This document shows, one piece after another, positions 21,467 to 31,587 of a DNA stretch of 64,000 bases. The translations under genes were made by a program, and so were the position numbers. Source of the DNA: Stentor roeselii (Eukaryota > Ciliophora > Heterotrichea > Heterotrichida > Stentoridae). The stretch's first letter is position 1. Each line of letters begins with the position of its first letter. Under the pieces are notes generated by a model, which worked only from the letters and a program-made list of their open reading frames with translations, made no database searches and had not been told where the DNA came from. The stretch is from positions 1 through 64,000 of the forward strand of contig RSEH01000075.1 of assembly GCA_006503475.1 (NCBI GenBank), given 5' to 3'.

Positions 21467-22871
21467 ATGAAATCCTCCAAGCGAACAAGTAAATTCCCAT
21501 CAAAACGTTCAGCAACTCCAGCAGCAACCCAAAGACGAAGTTCAATGGCACGTCAAAAAGCATCAAAAGGCAAAAAAATCCATACCGAGCCTCTTCCCTC
21601 TCCAAACAGTTCATTCACAGAAGAGCTAACAAAGCTAATCCGCCAGTCAATCAACTCAAAAACCTCATCAAGAAACACTTCTCCAGTCTACAAGATAAAA
21701 CTAAGCCTCTACCTGAAACTAGAGCAGAAACTATGGGAAATGGTTAAAAATGTGCAAGATTTCGACACTTTTCATAAAATCCGACAAGACTTCTGGCAAC
21801 TCGCTTCAAATAACAAGATCTGGGAAGTTGAAGACTGCTTCAAAGAGCTAAAAACTCGAAAAAGTGTCAGAAAAGCTCTGATTTTACAACTTTCAGGAGC
21901 AATGCTTGCTTCAGAGCTGTACAACGCAGATGACGCTTTTAGTAATTTAAAGAATTTGATGTTGTTCATTCATCAAAACTACATCGAAGTCCTTAGTTCT
22001 CTTCATTCAAAAGTAAGACTTCCCGCTTCAAACATGTTGAAAAAGTTAAAAGATGTGATAAACCTTCGAAAGTTGAATACTTTAGAAAAAAACATTTCTT
22101 TATCACAAAATAATGAAATTCTTTCAGGACTTTTAAAAGAAATCTGCAAACATTTCAGAGCCTGTGGAAGACAATCGGCCTTGTCGATCTCGATTTTCAC
22201 GATTTTGAAAACTGTGAATAAGTTGACTTACCCGACGGTCAGAGAGGCGATTGAACAAGCCTTGTCTGTTGCGGAAAGTGTTTTTCCGAGACCTAGTGAA
22301 CCGTATTTGCCTCCGTGTCCTTCGGGAACTTATACTTTGGTTTTAGATTTGGATGAGACTTTAGTTCATTTTGTTCAAAGTGAAGATGAAGGAACTGTTT
22401 TCATTCGCCCTGGATGTGAAGAGTTTTTGAAGTCTGTTAGTGAATGGTTTGAAATCGTTGTTTTTACTGCTGGACTGCAAGACGTAATTTAAGATTAGGT
22501 ATGCTGATTGGGTCTTGGATCAGCTGGATAATGATAGACATATCAAACATCGGTTGTATAGACAGCATAGTACTCAGAAGGGGAATTATTTTATTAAGGA
22601 TCTTAGCAAATTAGGAAGAGACCTGTCTCGAGTAATAATAATAGACAACGTCGCTGAAAACTTCCAACTCCAGCCCAACAACGGTATCTTCATAAAGAGC
22701 TGGTTCGATGATCCAGATGACACAGCTTTAAACGAGTTACTTCCAATCTTAATCCAAATCGCGAAAAAATCAGTAAACGACATCAGAACAGCTCTAAAAG
22801 ACCTAAAAGACCAGATGATAAAAGAAATTTTAAAAGGAAACCCGAATCCTCACTTAAGTCTAAACCTTTAA
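21467..22871 (+). CDS. FCP/SCP-type (NLI-interacting factor-like) phosphatase
   Basis: Two coding blocks, 21467-22483 and 22500-22871, together about 460 residues. After a basic Ser-rich tail and a helical domain, the HAD phosphatase domain carries LDLDETLVHF (DxDxT, nucleophile Asp). It continues across the junction as VFTAGLQD / YADWVLDQLD, then GNYFIKDLSKLGRDLSRVII and SWFDDPDDTALNELLP. Family members dephosphorylate the RNA polymerase II CTD or SMAD-like substrates. The junction holds gtaatttaagattag (22484-22498), a good 15-nt intron, but one further base, G22499, must be removed to keep the frame. Removing 15 nt gives a stop within three codons. Confidence 0.88.
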
Positions 22872-22888
22872 TAATAACTAACATTCAA

Positions 22889-24682
22889 ATGGAAAATGAT
22901 CACAAAAACATCAGAGAGTTTTCCTATCTTCTTGAAAACTTCTCAAAAGAATCGCTGAACACAATGAAAACTCTTCACTTAAACGATGAAACAATTACTG
23001 AGTTCCCTGATAGTAAGTTTTTCAGTCTTTTTAGTAAAATCACAACTCTTTCAATGACTTTTTGCACGTTTAACGACTTTAAAGCTTCTTCTATTACAAG
23101 AAGTTGTCTCTTGCTGAAAAAAATTGACTTGACTGGATGTTTTTTGCCATCGATTCAGTCAATTGTTCCTCTGGGCAAGTTGAATTTTTTAGAAGAGTTG
23201 AACCTTTCTCAGTCCTCGATAACTCTGGACCGTTACTACCTTCTTTCATACCTGTTTCACGGCCACACAATCATCGCGACAGCAAAGCCCAAAAAGAAGA
23301 TCCAACGCGCATTCCCCATCAGCAAGTCAATCCTATGCCAAAACAAGCCAGCCCCAGTCCCAAGAGAAGGAAATTTTCCAAGACTTCAACTTGTAAACCG
23401 TAAAATAATAACCGAGAGCGAAGTCGAGTCAGTGACTCCAAAAAAGCCAAAACCCTTAAAAGTGGAATTTTCCGACCCAATCCTAGAAAAAGTAAAAAAA
23501 ACAAATGAAAAAATCTTAAAAGACAAGGAAAAATTCGGTAGTTTACGCGTTTTACTAAATCCTTCAAGTCAAACCAGCAACAAGCCACATGTAGACACTT
23601 TTGAACGAGTAATAAAAGAAAAACAACTCATAACTCTAGAAACTTCAAAAAGCTCTTCAAGTGAATTCCCCGAAAGCAAAGAAAACAGCAGCTCAGAAGA
23701 TGACTGGATGATGGAAAACCCTTACAAGACCTATGTCCCTAAAAACAAAGAAGAAACTGAAGATTTTTTAAAGCATTGCAAGTCAACAAGGGAACTGGCT
23801 TCCAAGCCAATTGAAAAAAAACTTTACAACTTTCAAGAAGTTTGTTTTTTCATGTATGGAAAAATTGTGCAGGAACCTTCGAAGGTCAACTCGGTTTGTG
23901 AAGTTCTTCGTATTGTTAATGGTGTCAAGCAAAACAATGGAATTTCTGAACAGGAAGTCTACGCACGGCTGAAGAACCCGAAAAACCTTTCAATTGACGA
24001 CATGCATCAATTTCAACAGATTCTTTTACTTGATGATGAAATTCGATCGATGAGGCTACAAAGTGCTTATTTTGAATGGTGGATTAAAAAGATTGAAAAA
24101 AAACATGTCGAGTTCGCTGAGCATAAAGCGATTCTTGCTTTACATAAAAATAGGGTTTTTAATAATCCGAATATTGGCACTCATGAAAAAACTAGGAAGA
24201 GACTTGTTAGACAAAAAAGTAGCGAAAAAGATTCACTTGTTTCTATTAGAAATAAAAAAATTATTTTGGATCAAGAGCCACAGTACTTTGAAGCTAATTT
24301 TTCGAAACTTTTTGATTCTGCTGAGATTAAGCAAGGACCTGTTTATTTTATTAAACCTATTGTTAGCTTTGAAGAGTCAATTGAAAAAGTACATAATCAG
24401 CTGCTGGAGAGAGAAAGGCAGTTCGAAAACCTCAGCTTCGGCGATAAGGTATTAGTAAAACTCGAGAAGCTAAAAAACAACATCAAAGAACGAGAAGGTC
24501 TCAGAGATCGACTATCCCAGCTATTTGACCAGGTATTGAAACTGAAAAAGAAGTTCCAAGAGAACCAAGTCGAGTACTTCTACAATATGTACGAGAAAAA
24601 ACTCGACAAAAGAGAAGCTCTAAAAAATCACGACTACCGAAAATTCGAACTTCCAACATTTATTTTCCCTATAATTAAATAA
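22889..24682 (+). CDS. Leucine-rich-repeat / coiled-coil protein, unknown
   Basis: A 597-residue protein. The first 125 residues hold four or five degenerate LRRs (MKTLHLNDETITEFP, ITTLSMTFCTFNDF, LKKIDLTGC, LEELNLSQSSI). A long Lys/Glu-rich, partly disordered middle follows, then a helical C-terminal half with coiled coil (KLKNNIKEREGLRDRLSQL). The overall plan resembles cytoskeletal or basal-body LRR proteins of ciliates, but no named orthologue is recognised. It starts 17 nt after the phosphatase stop, on the same strand. Confidence 0.75.
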   Translation: MENDHKNIREFSYLLENFSKESLNTMKTLHLNDETITEFPDSKFFSLFSKITTLSMTFCTFNDFKASSITRSCLLLKKIDLTGCFLPSIQSIVPLGKLNFLEELNLSQSSITLDRYYLLSYLFHGHTIIATAKPKKKIQRAFPISKSILCQNKPAPVPREGNFPRLQLVNRKIITESEVESVTPKKPKPLKVEFSDPILEKVKKTNEKILKDKEKFGSLRVLLNPSSQTSNKPHVDTFERVIKEKQLITLETSKSSSSEFPESKENSSSEDDWMMENPYKTYVPKNKEETEDFLKHCKSTRELASKPIEKKLYNFQEVCFFMYGKIVQEPSKVNSVCEVLRIVNGVKQNNGISEQEVYARLKNPKNLSIDDMHQFQQILLLDDEIRSMRLQSAYFEWWIKKIEKKHVEFAEHKAILALHKNRVFNNPNIGTHEKTRKRLVRQKSSEKDSLVSIRNKKIILDQEPQYFEANFSKLFDSAEIKQGPVYFIKPIVSFEESIEKVHNQLLERERQFENLSFGDKVLVKLEKLKNNIKEREGLRDRLSQLFDQVLKLKKKFQENQVEYFYNMYEKKLDKREALKNHDYRKFELPTFIFPIIK

Positions 24683-24694
24683 CTTAAACACCTG

Positions 24695-25678
24695 CTAATT
24701 AATCGAACTTGACTGCTTGATAATCCTAATTTTTTCCTTTAATTCCTGTAAAAACTCATCAGAAAGTCGTGGTTTAACTCTTTCTCCAAGTCTGACATCT
24801 TGAATTCTTTTGGAAAATTCTAGAATTTCGAAGTCATCATCAAAATTTTTTTCCTCACTTGTATTTTTTTTCTTTTTCCTGTTTTTTTTCTTCTTCTGAG
24901 CAGGGACACCTTCAATGAACTCTACAATTTCATCAATACTTTTATGACTATAACTACAGCTTCCATCAGAAACATCGAAATTAAAATGTTTGCAGTTTTT
25001 TCCAGAAGACTTTTCATCATCAGCTCGAATTTTCATCTTTTTTAGTTTTTTCAGTAAAAAGTTATCTTCCTTGAGACTTTCAAGATAATCATGAAGGTCT
25101 TTCCTATCTTTCACGATTTTCTGATAAAAGAGGTCCAAGTACTTATTTTTTATGCTTTTTTCACATTTGCACATAAGTGGTTGAATATTTTTCACGATAT
25201 TAGAGACCAAGATATAAGTTTCAGTCATTAAGTTTACCTGATTTGGCATTTTTGCATAAGAGTAGTGGAAAAATAGTTCTGACAAGTGATCAACAAGCAG
25301 ACCGATTTTCAGGTGAATTAATCGTGACTGGATTTTAAATGATTCCTTGTCTTTCATTGTTTTAGAGATCTGAATCGCGTTGGTTATCAAAGAGACTATT
25401 CGGTTAAAACCTGAAAGTTTTACCTGAACTTCTGAGTCAAAACTCAGAATCCTCACGGCAACTTTGTAAACTAATCGAAGCGCTTGACTGAAAACTCTTG
25501 AAAGAAGAGATTTTAAGTGAATCCTTCGACATCGCAAACAAGATGGAATGTTTGTCTCATTGTTGCAGAGACCAGGGCCTAAGAAACAAGGAGAAGATTC
25601 ATTTTCTTCTTGTTTCAGTTTAGAATGAGATTTCGATTGGAAAGACATTAACCATCTCAGCAGATATTTGTCTGACAT
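24695..25678 (-). CDS. Unknown protein with Lys-rich C-terminal segment
   Basis: A 327-residue protein starting at ATG 25678 (MSDKYLLRWLMSFQ); the frame is open a little further upstream but without another ATG. The N-terminal two thirds are alpha-helical with a Cys cluster (CLRCRR). The C-terminal part has a polybasic run (KKKKNRKKKKN) followed by an acidic patch. The polybasic run could be a nuclear or nucleolar signal. No family is recognised. It converges with the LRR gene, 12 nt apart. Confidence 0.7.
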   Translation of the reverse strand: MSDKYLLRWLMSFQSKSHSKLKQEENESSPCFLGPGLCNNETNIPSCLRCRRIHLKSLLSRVFSQALRLVYKVAVRILSFDSEVQVKLSGFNRIVSLITNAIQISKTMKDKESFKIQSRLIHLKIGLLVDHLSELFFHYSYAKMPNQVNLMTETYILVSNIVKNIQPLMCKCEKSIKNKYLDLFYQKIVKDRKDLHDYLESLKEDNFLLKKLKKMKIRADDEKSSGKNCKHFNFDVSDGSCSYSHKSIDEIVEFIEGVPAQKKKKNRKKKKNTSEEKNFDDDFEILEFSKRIQDVRLGERVKPRLSDEFLQELKEKIRIIKQSSSIN

Positions 25679-25783
25679 CTTCAAGTAAAATTATTGTAAA
25701 ATCTTAATTCAAAGATCATGACTTATCAAAAATCGCCAAAATATATAAATTTCTTAAAATTACTGACATTTTATCTGAAATCA

Positions 25784-27598
25784 TTAAAAAATATTAGGCC
25801 AGTCTTCTGCCTTTAAAGTCTCCCGATTTTCCCAGTACCCTCCAGAGTAAATCCATTCACCATCATGCTTCGCAAACCACATCGGCCGATACTCGCCTCC
25901 AGAAGCTTCAAGTCTCTTGCGGGCTTCTCTTTGTTTTTCCTCAACGCGATGCTTTTCACTGACGGCGAGTTTCAAGTCTCCACTTTCCAAGGCTCTTTGA
26001 TCAGGTCGAAACCTGGAGTCAGTCCTGGGGAGTCCAGGGAAGTGTTCAGGAGGCATGTTGAGTTGAATGGCGAAATCACTGAAGAAGTAGTTATGGTCGT
26101 AATTTTCAGGAAATGGGTATTTTTCCCAAACGACTGTGATTTTGTTGGTTTTTAGGTCTTGAACTGACATTTTTTCATTCCACTGGCCGAAGACTTTGAA
26201 TCTGGCAGTGCCGGAGCTGTCAGTGACGATGCCGTCGACGGCGTTGGAGACTTTTTCGAACCATCCTTTTTTGTGGAAGTTGAGAATTGCCTTGTCGCCT
26301 GTGGTCGAGTTGACGACTTCTAACTTGCCGTAGTGGTCGACGTACATCTTGCCAAAGATGATGTTGTGAACATTAGTTTGTGGTTTAGACCAAATGAAGT
26401 GATCGCCGGTGTTTTTGATGATCACGTGGTAGTTGCCGATCATCACACAGTTCAAGTGAGTCCCTTTGAAACTTGACTTTACATTCACACTTCCCCAGAA
26501 GTAAAACTTTTCATGTTCACAGTTGATGGCAGAAATCGGTGGATGATGACTGACTTGCTCTGAAATGACTCGGTACCCGTCTCTGACTAGTTCGAAAGTC
26601 TCAGCAAGCAGCGGGTTGAAAGGCTTCATAGTCCTCAGCTGGGTGGATACGTAACTGGAAACTCCGAAGCACGCCACATAAGCCAGACGAAGACAAGGGT
26701 CTTCTAATTCACAAGCATTTAAAATAACTTCGTGGTAAGTCAGGTCTTCAGTGAACCTCTGTAAAAAACTTATTGGCTCATTGTAGTAAACAGGAACTGC
26801 CATTCGACTCAAGTCCGCACCAATGGAATCCTTTACGACCTTCCAGATGTTGTACTTCTGGTTTGGGTTTCTTAGATATGGAAGGCCTTTTCTTCTTGGA
26901 AAGATGTGCTCTTCAACATCTTCTGAGGCGTGGCTCTGAGCGTCTTCGAACTCGACGGATTCTTCTTCTTTCACTATCGGGTCTAATACAAATGGCTCGA
27001 AGTTACTCTTTGGACTGGCCAGTGACTCTTTCTCGGAATAGTCGATGCTGCTTTGTTTGCAGTGAGTTCGACGCACTTGTCGTGGGTCGTCTGCCTCGAT
27101 CATTGAAAGTGCTTCAGAAGCCACATCTTTAAAAATCGCGCACAATCCAACAAGATCTTTGACTTCTGCGCATGAATTTCTTTTATCTTCAGGAAGGTTT
27201 TCAAGTCCTTCTGAGAGCTTTCCAAATACTTTCCAGAGATACGAGATTTTTGATGATAAGGTTGTAGGACTTCTGTCGTCTAAAGAAAGGCGGCGCTTTG
27301 GATTATCGAGTTCCACTTTTTGCTTATGCTCCATTAAGACCATGTACCATTCTTGGGCTTCTTTCGCGGTTGATGCGCGAAGGTGGATCTTGGAAACTCC
27401 TGTCTCGATTATTAACTCGTTTTCTTTTCGAGGGCTTTTTTTTGCGTCGAGGGTTTGAAGAGAGATTTTACCTTTGAGAGTCTCGCCTTTGGTTTTGCAG
27501 TATTCGAGAAGGTTGTCGTGAAGGACGAAGTAACGTTTTTTCCATCCGTGGACATAGTTGGTCCATTTTTGGAGGGTTCCTTCCTTGATGACATTCAT
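25784..27598 (-). CDS. Oxysterol-binding protein (PH + ORD)
   Basis: A 604-residue lipid-transfer protein. The N-terminal PH domain spans about 4-92 (EGTLQKWTNYVHGWKKRYFVL to the Trp helix AQEWYMVLMEH). It is followed by a linker and the oxysterol-binding-related domain (about 235-590), which carries the signature EQVSHHPPIS near residue 347, SVNVKSSFKGTHL and a C-terminal DGEWIYSGGYWENR. OSBPs exchange sterol and PI4P at membrane contact sites; the PH domain would target PI4P membranes. No FFAT motif is obvious in the linker. Length matches a mid-size ORP. Confidence 0.95.
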   Translation of the reverse strand: MNVIKEGTLQKWTNYVHGWKKRYFVLHDNLLEYCKTKGETLKGKISLQTLDAKKSPRKENELIIETGVSKIHLRASTAKEAQEWYMVLMEHKQKVELDNPKRRLSLDDRSPTTLSSKISYLWKVFGKLSEGLENLPEDKRNSCAEVKDLVGLCAIFKDVASEALSMIEADDPRQVRRTHCKQSSIDYSEKESLASPKSNFEPFVLDPIVKEEESVEFEDAQSHASEDVEEHIFPRRKGLPYLRNPNQKYNIWKVVKDSIGADLSRMAVPVYYNEPISFLQRFTEDLTYHEVILNACELEDPCLRLAYVACFGVSSYVSTQLRTMKPFNPLLAETFELVRDGYRVISEQVSHHPPISAINCEHEKFYFWGSVNVKSSFKGTHLNCVMIGNYHVIIKNTGDHFIWSKPQTNVHNIIFGKMYVDHYGKLEVVNSTTGDKAILNFHKKGWFEKVSNAVDGIVTDSSGTARFKVFGQWNEKMSVQDLKTNKITVVWEKYPFPENYDHNYFFSDFAIQLNMPPEHFPGLPRTDSRFRPDQRALESGDLKLAVSEKHRVEEKQREARKRLEASGGEYRPMWFAKHDGEWIYSGGYWENRETLKAEDWPNIF

Positions 27599-27651
27599 TT
27601 ATCTAAATAATCATTTCTGTATTTTTTACATCGAATTATCTACCATAAAAC

Positions 27652-29766
27652 TCATTTCTTCCTGATCGTCCTGACACCCGAGCGATTCAAGTTAGTTTTA
27701 AGTCTCTCATTCTCAGCGATCAAGTACTTCTTAGTAGGTCTGACCGAGTTTTGTCTAATACTTTCTTTTTGCACATCACTTTTTCTCTTAACAATTTTTT
27801 TATTGACCCTAACAACGACTTCCAACTCTTTCTTCTTAACAGGTTCTACCTCATGAACTTCTTTCGACTCTTCTTCTAATTCAAACTTGACCCTGACTTT
27901 TTCCTGTTCTTGAGCAGCACTTCCATATGCCTCCTGATAAATCCTGGAGTCATCCATCATCTCATCCGCCCTTAAAGCCAAATTAATAAGTTCCTTATTT
28001 TCCTGTTCCAAGAAAGAGTTTAAAATTTTTCTGAATCTTGAGACCATCTCAGTGTCTTCTTCAGGGACCAGATATCGAAAACTGACAAAATTACTTAAAA
28101 ATTTCATTCTTACTGCAAGAGTCTTGTCAGTCGCCAGTGATAATAAGGGCGACATGAAAAAACGATTAAACATTCTAGAGGAACATATTGATTTCATGTG
28201 AAGGCAGAATTGAATGAAACTGGAACGAAGGTAACAACTTGAGGAATAGGCGAGTGTGTTTGTTATTTCTTTGAATAGAGATAATCTGATGGAGTGACCT
28301 GGAGTTTTGTAGGATATCATTGAAAGAAGTTCAAGGGTTTTTTCTTTTACTGGCTCTGTTGATGACTTTAAGGAATTTAAGAGGTCTGGGAATAACGGCT
28401 TTAGTTGTGTTATACATGGAAACTTGTTTAAAAATAAAGTCAATTGACGAATTAGTTCTACTCTGTCACGGATTGTTATTGGCTCTCTGAACCTTTCGAG
28501 TAAAAAGCCCAGGGGTTCTTCATGACTTTTGAGGGCACCTGCAACGACTACCATTTGAGGTAATAGCAGACTGATGAATTGTGGTTTCGTAAGAAAGAAC
28601 TTTACATGAACCATGGCCCTGTTATAATACTCCGCCGAATAAACACAAAAAAACGCGAGTTGCGTAGCCAAGTTCTGCTGAACAATTTCACAATGAATAC
28701 CCTGCAAAACATTCCAAATTTGAAAAACCTTCTGATTAGACGGATCGGCCTGCAAAACCCCTCCAAAAGTTTGACTTGCGGCGATTTGTTCACATTCCGA
28801 TCCTTCCTGAGTCATCTTAAAAACCCAGTCCACCCACTTGGCCTTACTTTTCCCACTCATGACTTTACTCATCAAAGTCAAGAGTGGTCCACAAAACCTT
28901 AACTTGACAGAAGTCAACTTTCCACACCTATCATCCAAGAGTTGTTCCTCAACACTTTCAACAACAGAATCTTTATTTTCACAATCCGGGAAGATTTTAA
29001 TAAAAACCTTGAGAGCCTCTTCAATAACTTCTTCACATTCATCTCCAACAAGTTTAAGAATCTCTTCCATGACCTTACCTTTCAAGTCAATAAACTGAAA
29101 CAATACCTTAAGTGACCCGCACATTATTTTCCGAACGAAACTCGCAGGATCCTGTGAAAGTGAATAAATTTTTCTAACTACTTCAGGATCCGCTTTCTTT
29201 TTTGCCTTGGCAATAGCGCCAAGGAGAATTCCGCCGACAGCCCTGATGTTATCCGTTTGATTGAAGTTAGTAAGAGCGATGGTTTCTTGAAGGAACTTAT
29301 GCATTATTTTTTCATTCATGTGTTTTGAAAGTGCTGATAAAAGCACTGCCCAAGTGTGTTGAAGGGTCCAGGTCTCTGAGTCGATGATTTGAAGTGAAAG
29401 GCTGATAAGGTGCTCGATGTACTTCGGTGGAAAGCAACTGCTTCGGATTATTTCTGTGAATGACTTGCCTGCCTCTTCTTGGCCTGACTCGCTCCAGTAG
29501 GGAAGTCGGTTCTAAGTGGTTTTTACTATTAACTCGGCAATGATTTCGTGGAAACGCGCCTCGTGCTTTATTGTGGACAGGTTTTTAACTACCCACATTT
29601 TCTGGCAGGCTTGACCTGATTCTAGGAGAGATAAAGACTTTTCTAGATTTGTTAGGTTTTCTTTTGTGCTCAGTTTTTCTAGTTCTTCTGGAGAGATACC
29701 GCATTTTTTCACGTCTGATAATAACTCGACGGGGTCTTCCAGCAACCATTCTGAGTGGAATTCCAT
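27652..29766 (-). CDS. HEAT-repeat regulatory subunit, PP2A/PP4 type
   Basis: Complement of join(27652..29511, 29527..29766); the intron 29512-29526 reads gtaaaaaccacttag. It encodes 699 residues. Helical HEAT repeats fill about 30-590, and the junction IAELI/NRLPYWSE continues a repeat smoothly. The pattern (DPASFVRKIMCGSLKVLF, CEEVIEEALKVFIKIFPDC, VKEKTLELLSMIS) resembles PPP4R4-like subunits, which scaffold PP2A-family catalytic subunits. Assignment to PP4 rather than PP2A-A is tentative. The last 100 residues are highly charged and disordered. Confidence 0.75.
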
Positions 29767-30152
29767 TTAATCGTTATAAATTTGTTGTAGAGGTCGAAGT
29801 GACTTGGGGTGGAAATTGGGAAGGTTTGGGATGGGTTTGGATTTTTGGGTTTGTTGGTGCAGATGGATTGGGTGTGAAGAAATAATTTTTGGTAGTTATT
29901 AATGTGAAGTTTTAAGAGTTTTGGGAGGTTAGTATTTTGGATATTTATTTGTTTTTTTTTGTAATTTTAAGTCAAATAGTTGTTCCACTAACAATCCCCA
30001 AAAAACCAAAAAAAAAAAAACTTTCCTAAATCTTCTAATTTTCTTCAAAATCTCTTAAACCCCATAAAAAATATCCTGAAATTCTCTATAATCCTCCAAG
30101 TCTTTCAAAAAAAATAATTCATATCCTTTTTAAATATTTTCAACTATTCTGA
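29767..30152. promoter_or_regulatory. Divergent promoter region with a sharp strand-composition switch
   Basis: This 386-bp spacer lies between genes transcribed outward. Bases 29785-29975 are G/T-rich and nearly lack C; from about 29985 to 30150 the plus strand is C/A-rich and nearly lacks G. Each gene's coding strand is therefore G-poor in its 5' flank. An A-run at 30008-30020 sits near the switch. No canonical TATA box stands out. Confidence 0.55.
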
Positions 30153-30695
30153 ATGTCACTCAAAAGGCCAGCAGTTTCCAAATTTCTTTACAATTCTCCC
30201 AATTGTTGCATCAGCGAATCATTCAACTCAACTCCTCAATCAGACAAGACAAGTGCATCATTCAAAAGCACTCAAAAAAACAGTTTATGCTTCAGTTCCG
30301 AGTACATCCAAAACTCTTTAATAAGCGAATGCCTGAAAACCGAGTCACTTTTGATAGAAACTAAAAACTTGGCTCAACAAGTAGAAGGTCTGCAGCGGTC
30401 ATTTGAAAAAGTGAGAAAAACTCCATCAAGAAGGTATTCAATCGACTTTTACATGAATGAAGAAAGCTTTCAAAGTGAAGAAACAATTGACGTGCTTAGA
30501 GATCAGGTCTTTCTTGCCAAGCATCTTGAGACAGATGATCAGTTTCATCAACCTGGAGTCAACTTTGACTCTTTTGACAATTCTTTTGATAGTTTTAATG
30601 AGAGTTTTCAGCTTTTTTCTGAGGATTTCAAGAAAGATTTCAAGATTACTGCACTTATCAGGTCTATTGTTTTATTAAAGTTTAATTCAGGGTAA
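30153..30695 (+). CDS. Unknown Ser-rich protein
   Basis: A 180-residue Ser/Phe/Asp-rich protein with low-complexity stretches (FDSFDNSFDSFNESFQ). No domain is recognised. The frame ends in TAA at 30693, and the following frame (+1) is open from 30679. No 15- or 16-nt GT-AG intron links the two, so this is either a separate gene or the first part of a frameshifted one. Codon use is consistent with coding. Confidence 0.55.
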   Translation: MSLKRPAVSKFLYNSPNCCISESFNSTPQSDKTSASFKSTQKNSLCFSSEYIQNSLISECLKTESLLIETKNLAQQVEGLQRSFEKVRKTPSRRYSIDFYMNEESFQSEETIDVLRDQVFLAKHLETDDQFHQPGVNFDSFDNSFDSFNESFQLFSEDFKKDFKITALIRSIVLLKFNSG

Positions 30696-30726
30696 GGATA
30701 TTGAATGTTTTTTGATATTAAACGGG

Positions 30727-31587
30727 ATGGAGCTTAATGTCGTTGGAAAGGGAAAACAGGTTAAGGATCAAAACTTGGCTTTTGAGAGAAATGATGTACA
30801 GGGGAGTAAAAGGGTCAGTTCTATTGTTGGAATTAGGGACAAGATTGACAGGAGTAGGAATTTCAGGAGAGAGACGAATGTTATGAATAATGTTATGTCT
30901 TCTGGAAGAGCTAATCGCAAATATACCTATGACAATTTATCATCAATTTGCAACTCACCTTTACGACTTCCTGAAAAACCAGCAGAAACATCTTTTTCAA
31001 ATGCAAAGCCTTTCCTTTCTCCATCACCTCAAAACGAATATCCAGAAGAAATTCATCAAAAAATCGAGCGTCGACTTCAAGAATACGGAAAAAGTCGAAT
31101 GTCAGAAATAAGGATAAAAAAGTTGTATTCAAGTAAAAAATATTCAGAAAAAGTATCAGAATGGACTGAGTCGAGAAGACTAAGAAAAGAGGAGCTTACA
31201 AGAAAGTTGGAATGGATGAAGAGACCAGCTGAAATATCTCCTGGCGAACGACAAATTTTTTATGATGATGACGATTTTAATTATTCTTTCAAGACAAGAG
31301 AAGGAAAATGCCGCAAAAGCTATGAAAAAATTATTGATGTTTCTGCTCGGCCTAGTTATTTTGCACCTAATGGCTTTATTTCAATTCAACCTCATATTGT
31401 TTATAATACTTCTAAAGTCGAACAACAGAAAAGCTTTTACTTTGATACGCTTGGAGAAAGTTTCAAGGTGAAAAGTGCCCTTGCTGCGAAAAATATCAAA
31501 TTCGAGTCACATAAGATACATCCGTCTGTGATTGACTTGGTCTCGACTGACCTTCCGAAAGGAGGTGAAAATCTGTTAAGATGCTAA
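30727..31587 (+). CDS. Unknown basic protein
   Basis: A 286-residue Arg/Lys/Ser-rich protein from ATG 30727 (MELNVVGKGKQ); the frame is open upstream to 30679. The middle is helical and charged (SEWTESRRLRKEELTRKLEW). The C-terminal 80 residues look ordered but match no domain I know. It lies 31 nt downstream of the previous unknown ORF on the same strand and may be its continuation after a frameshift. Confidence 0.55.
   Translation: MELNVVGKGKQVKDQNLAFERNDVQGSKRVSSIVGIRDKIDRSRNFRRETNVMNNVMSSGRANRKYTYDNLSSICNSPLRLPEKPAETSFSNAKPFLSPSPQNEYPEEIHQKIERRLQEYGKSRMSEIRIKKLYSSKKYSEKVSEWTESRRLRKEELTRKLEWMKRPAEISPGERQIFYDDDDFNYSFKTREGKCRKSYEKIIDVSARPSYFAPNGFISIQPHIVYNTSKVEQQKSFYFDTLGESFKVKSALAAKNIKFESHKIHPSVIDLVSTDLPKGGENLLRC

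Noticed and set aside
25679-25684. Two-codon upstream extension (TTG start) of the 327-residue unknown protein
   Set aside because: TTG starts are not expected in this nuclear genome; the ATG at 25678 is next in frame.
30000-30020. A-run as a telomere or origin signal
   Set aside because: It is only a homopolymer in an A/C-rich leader; no repeat unit was seen.
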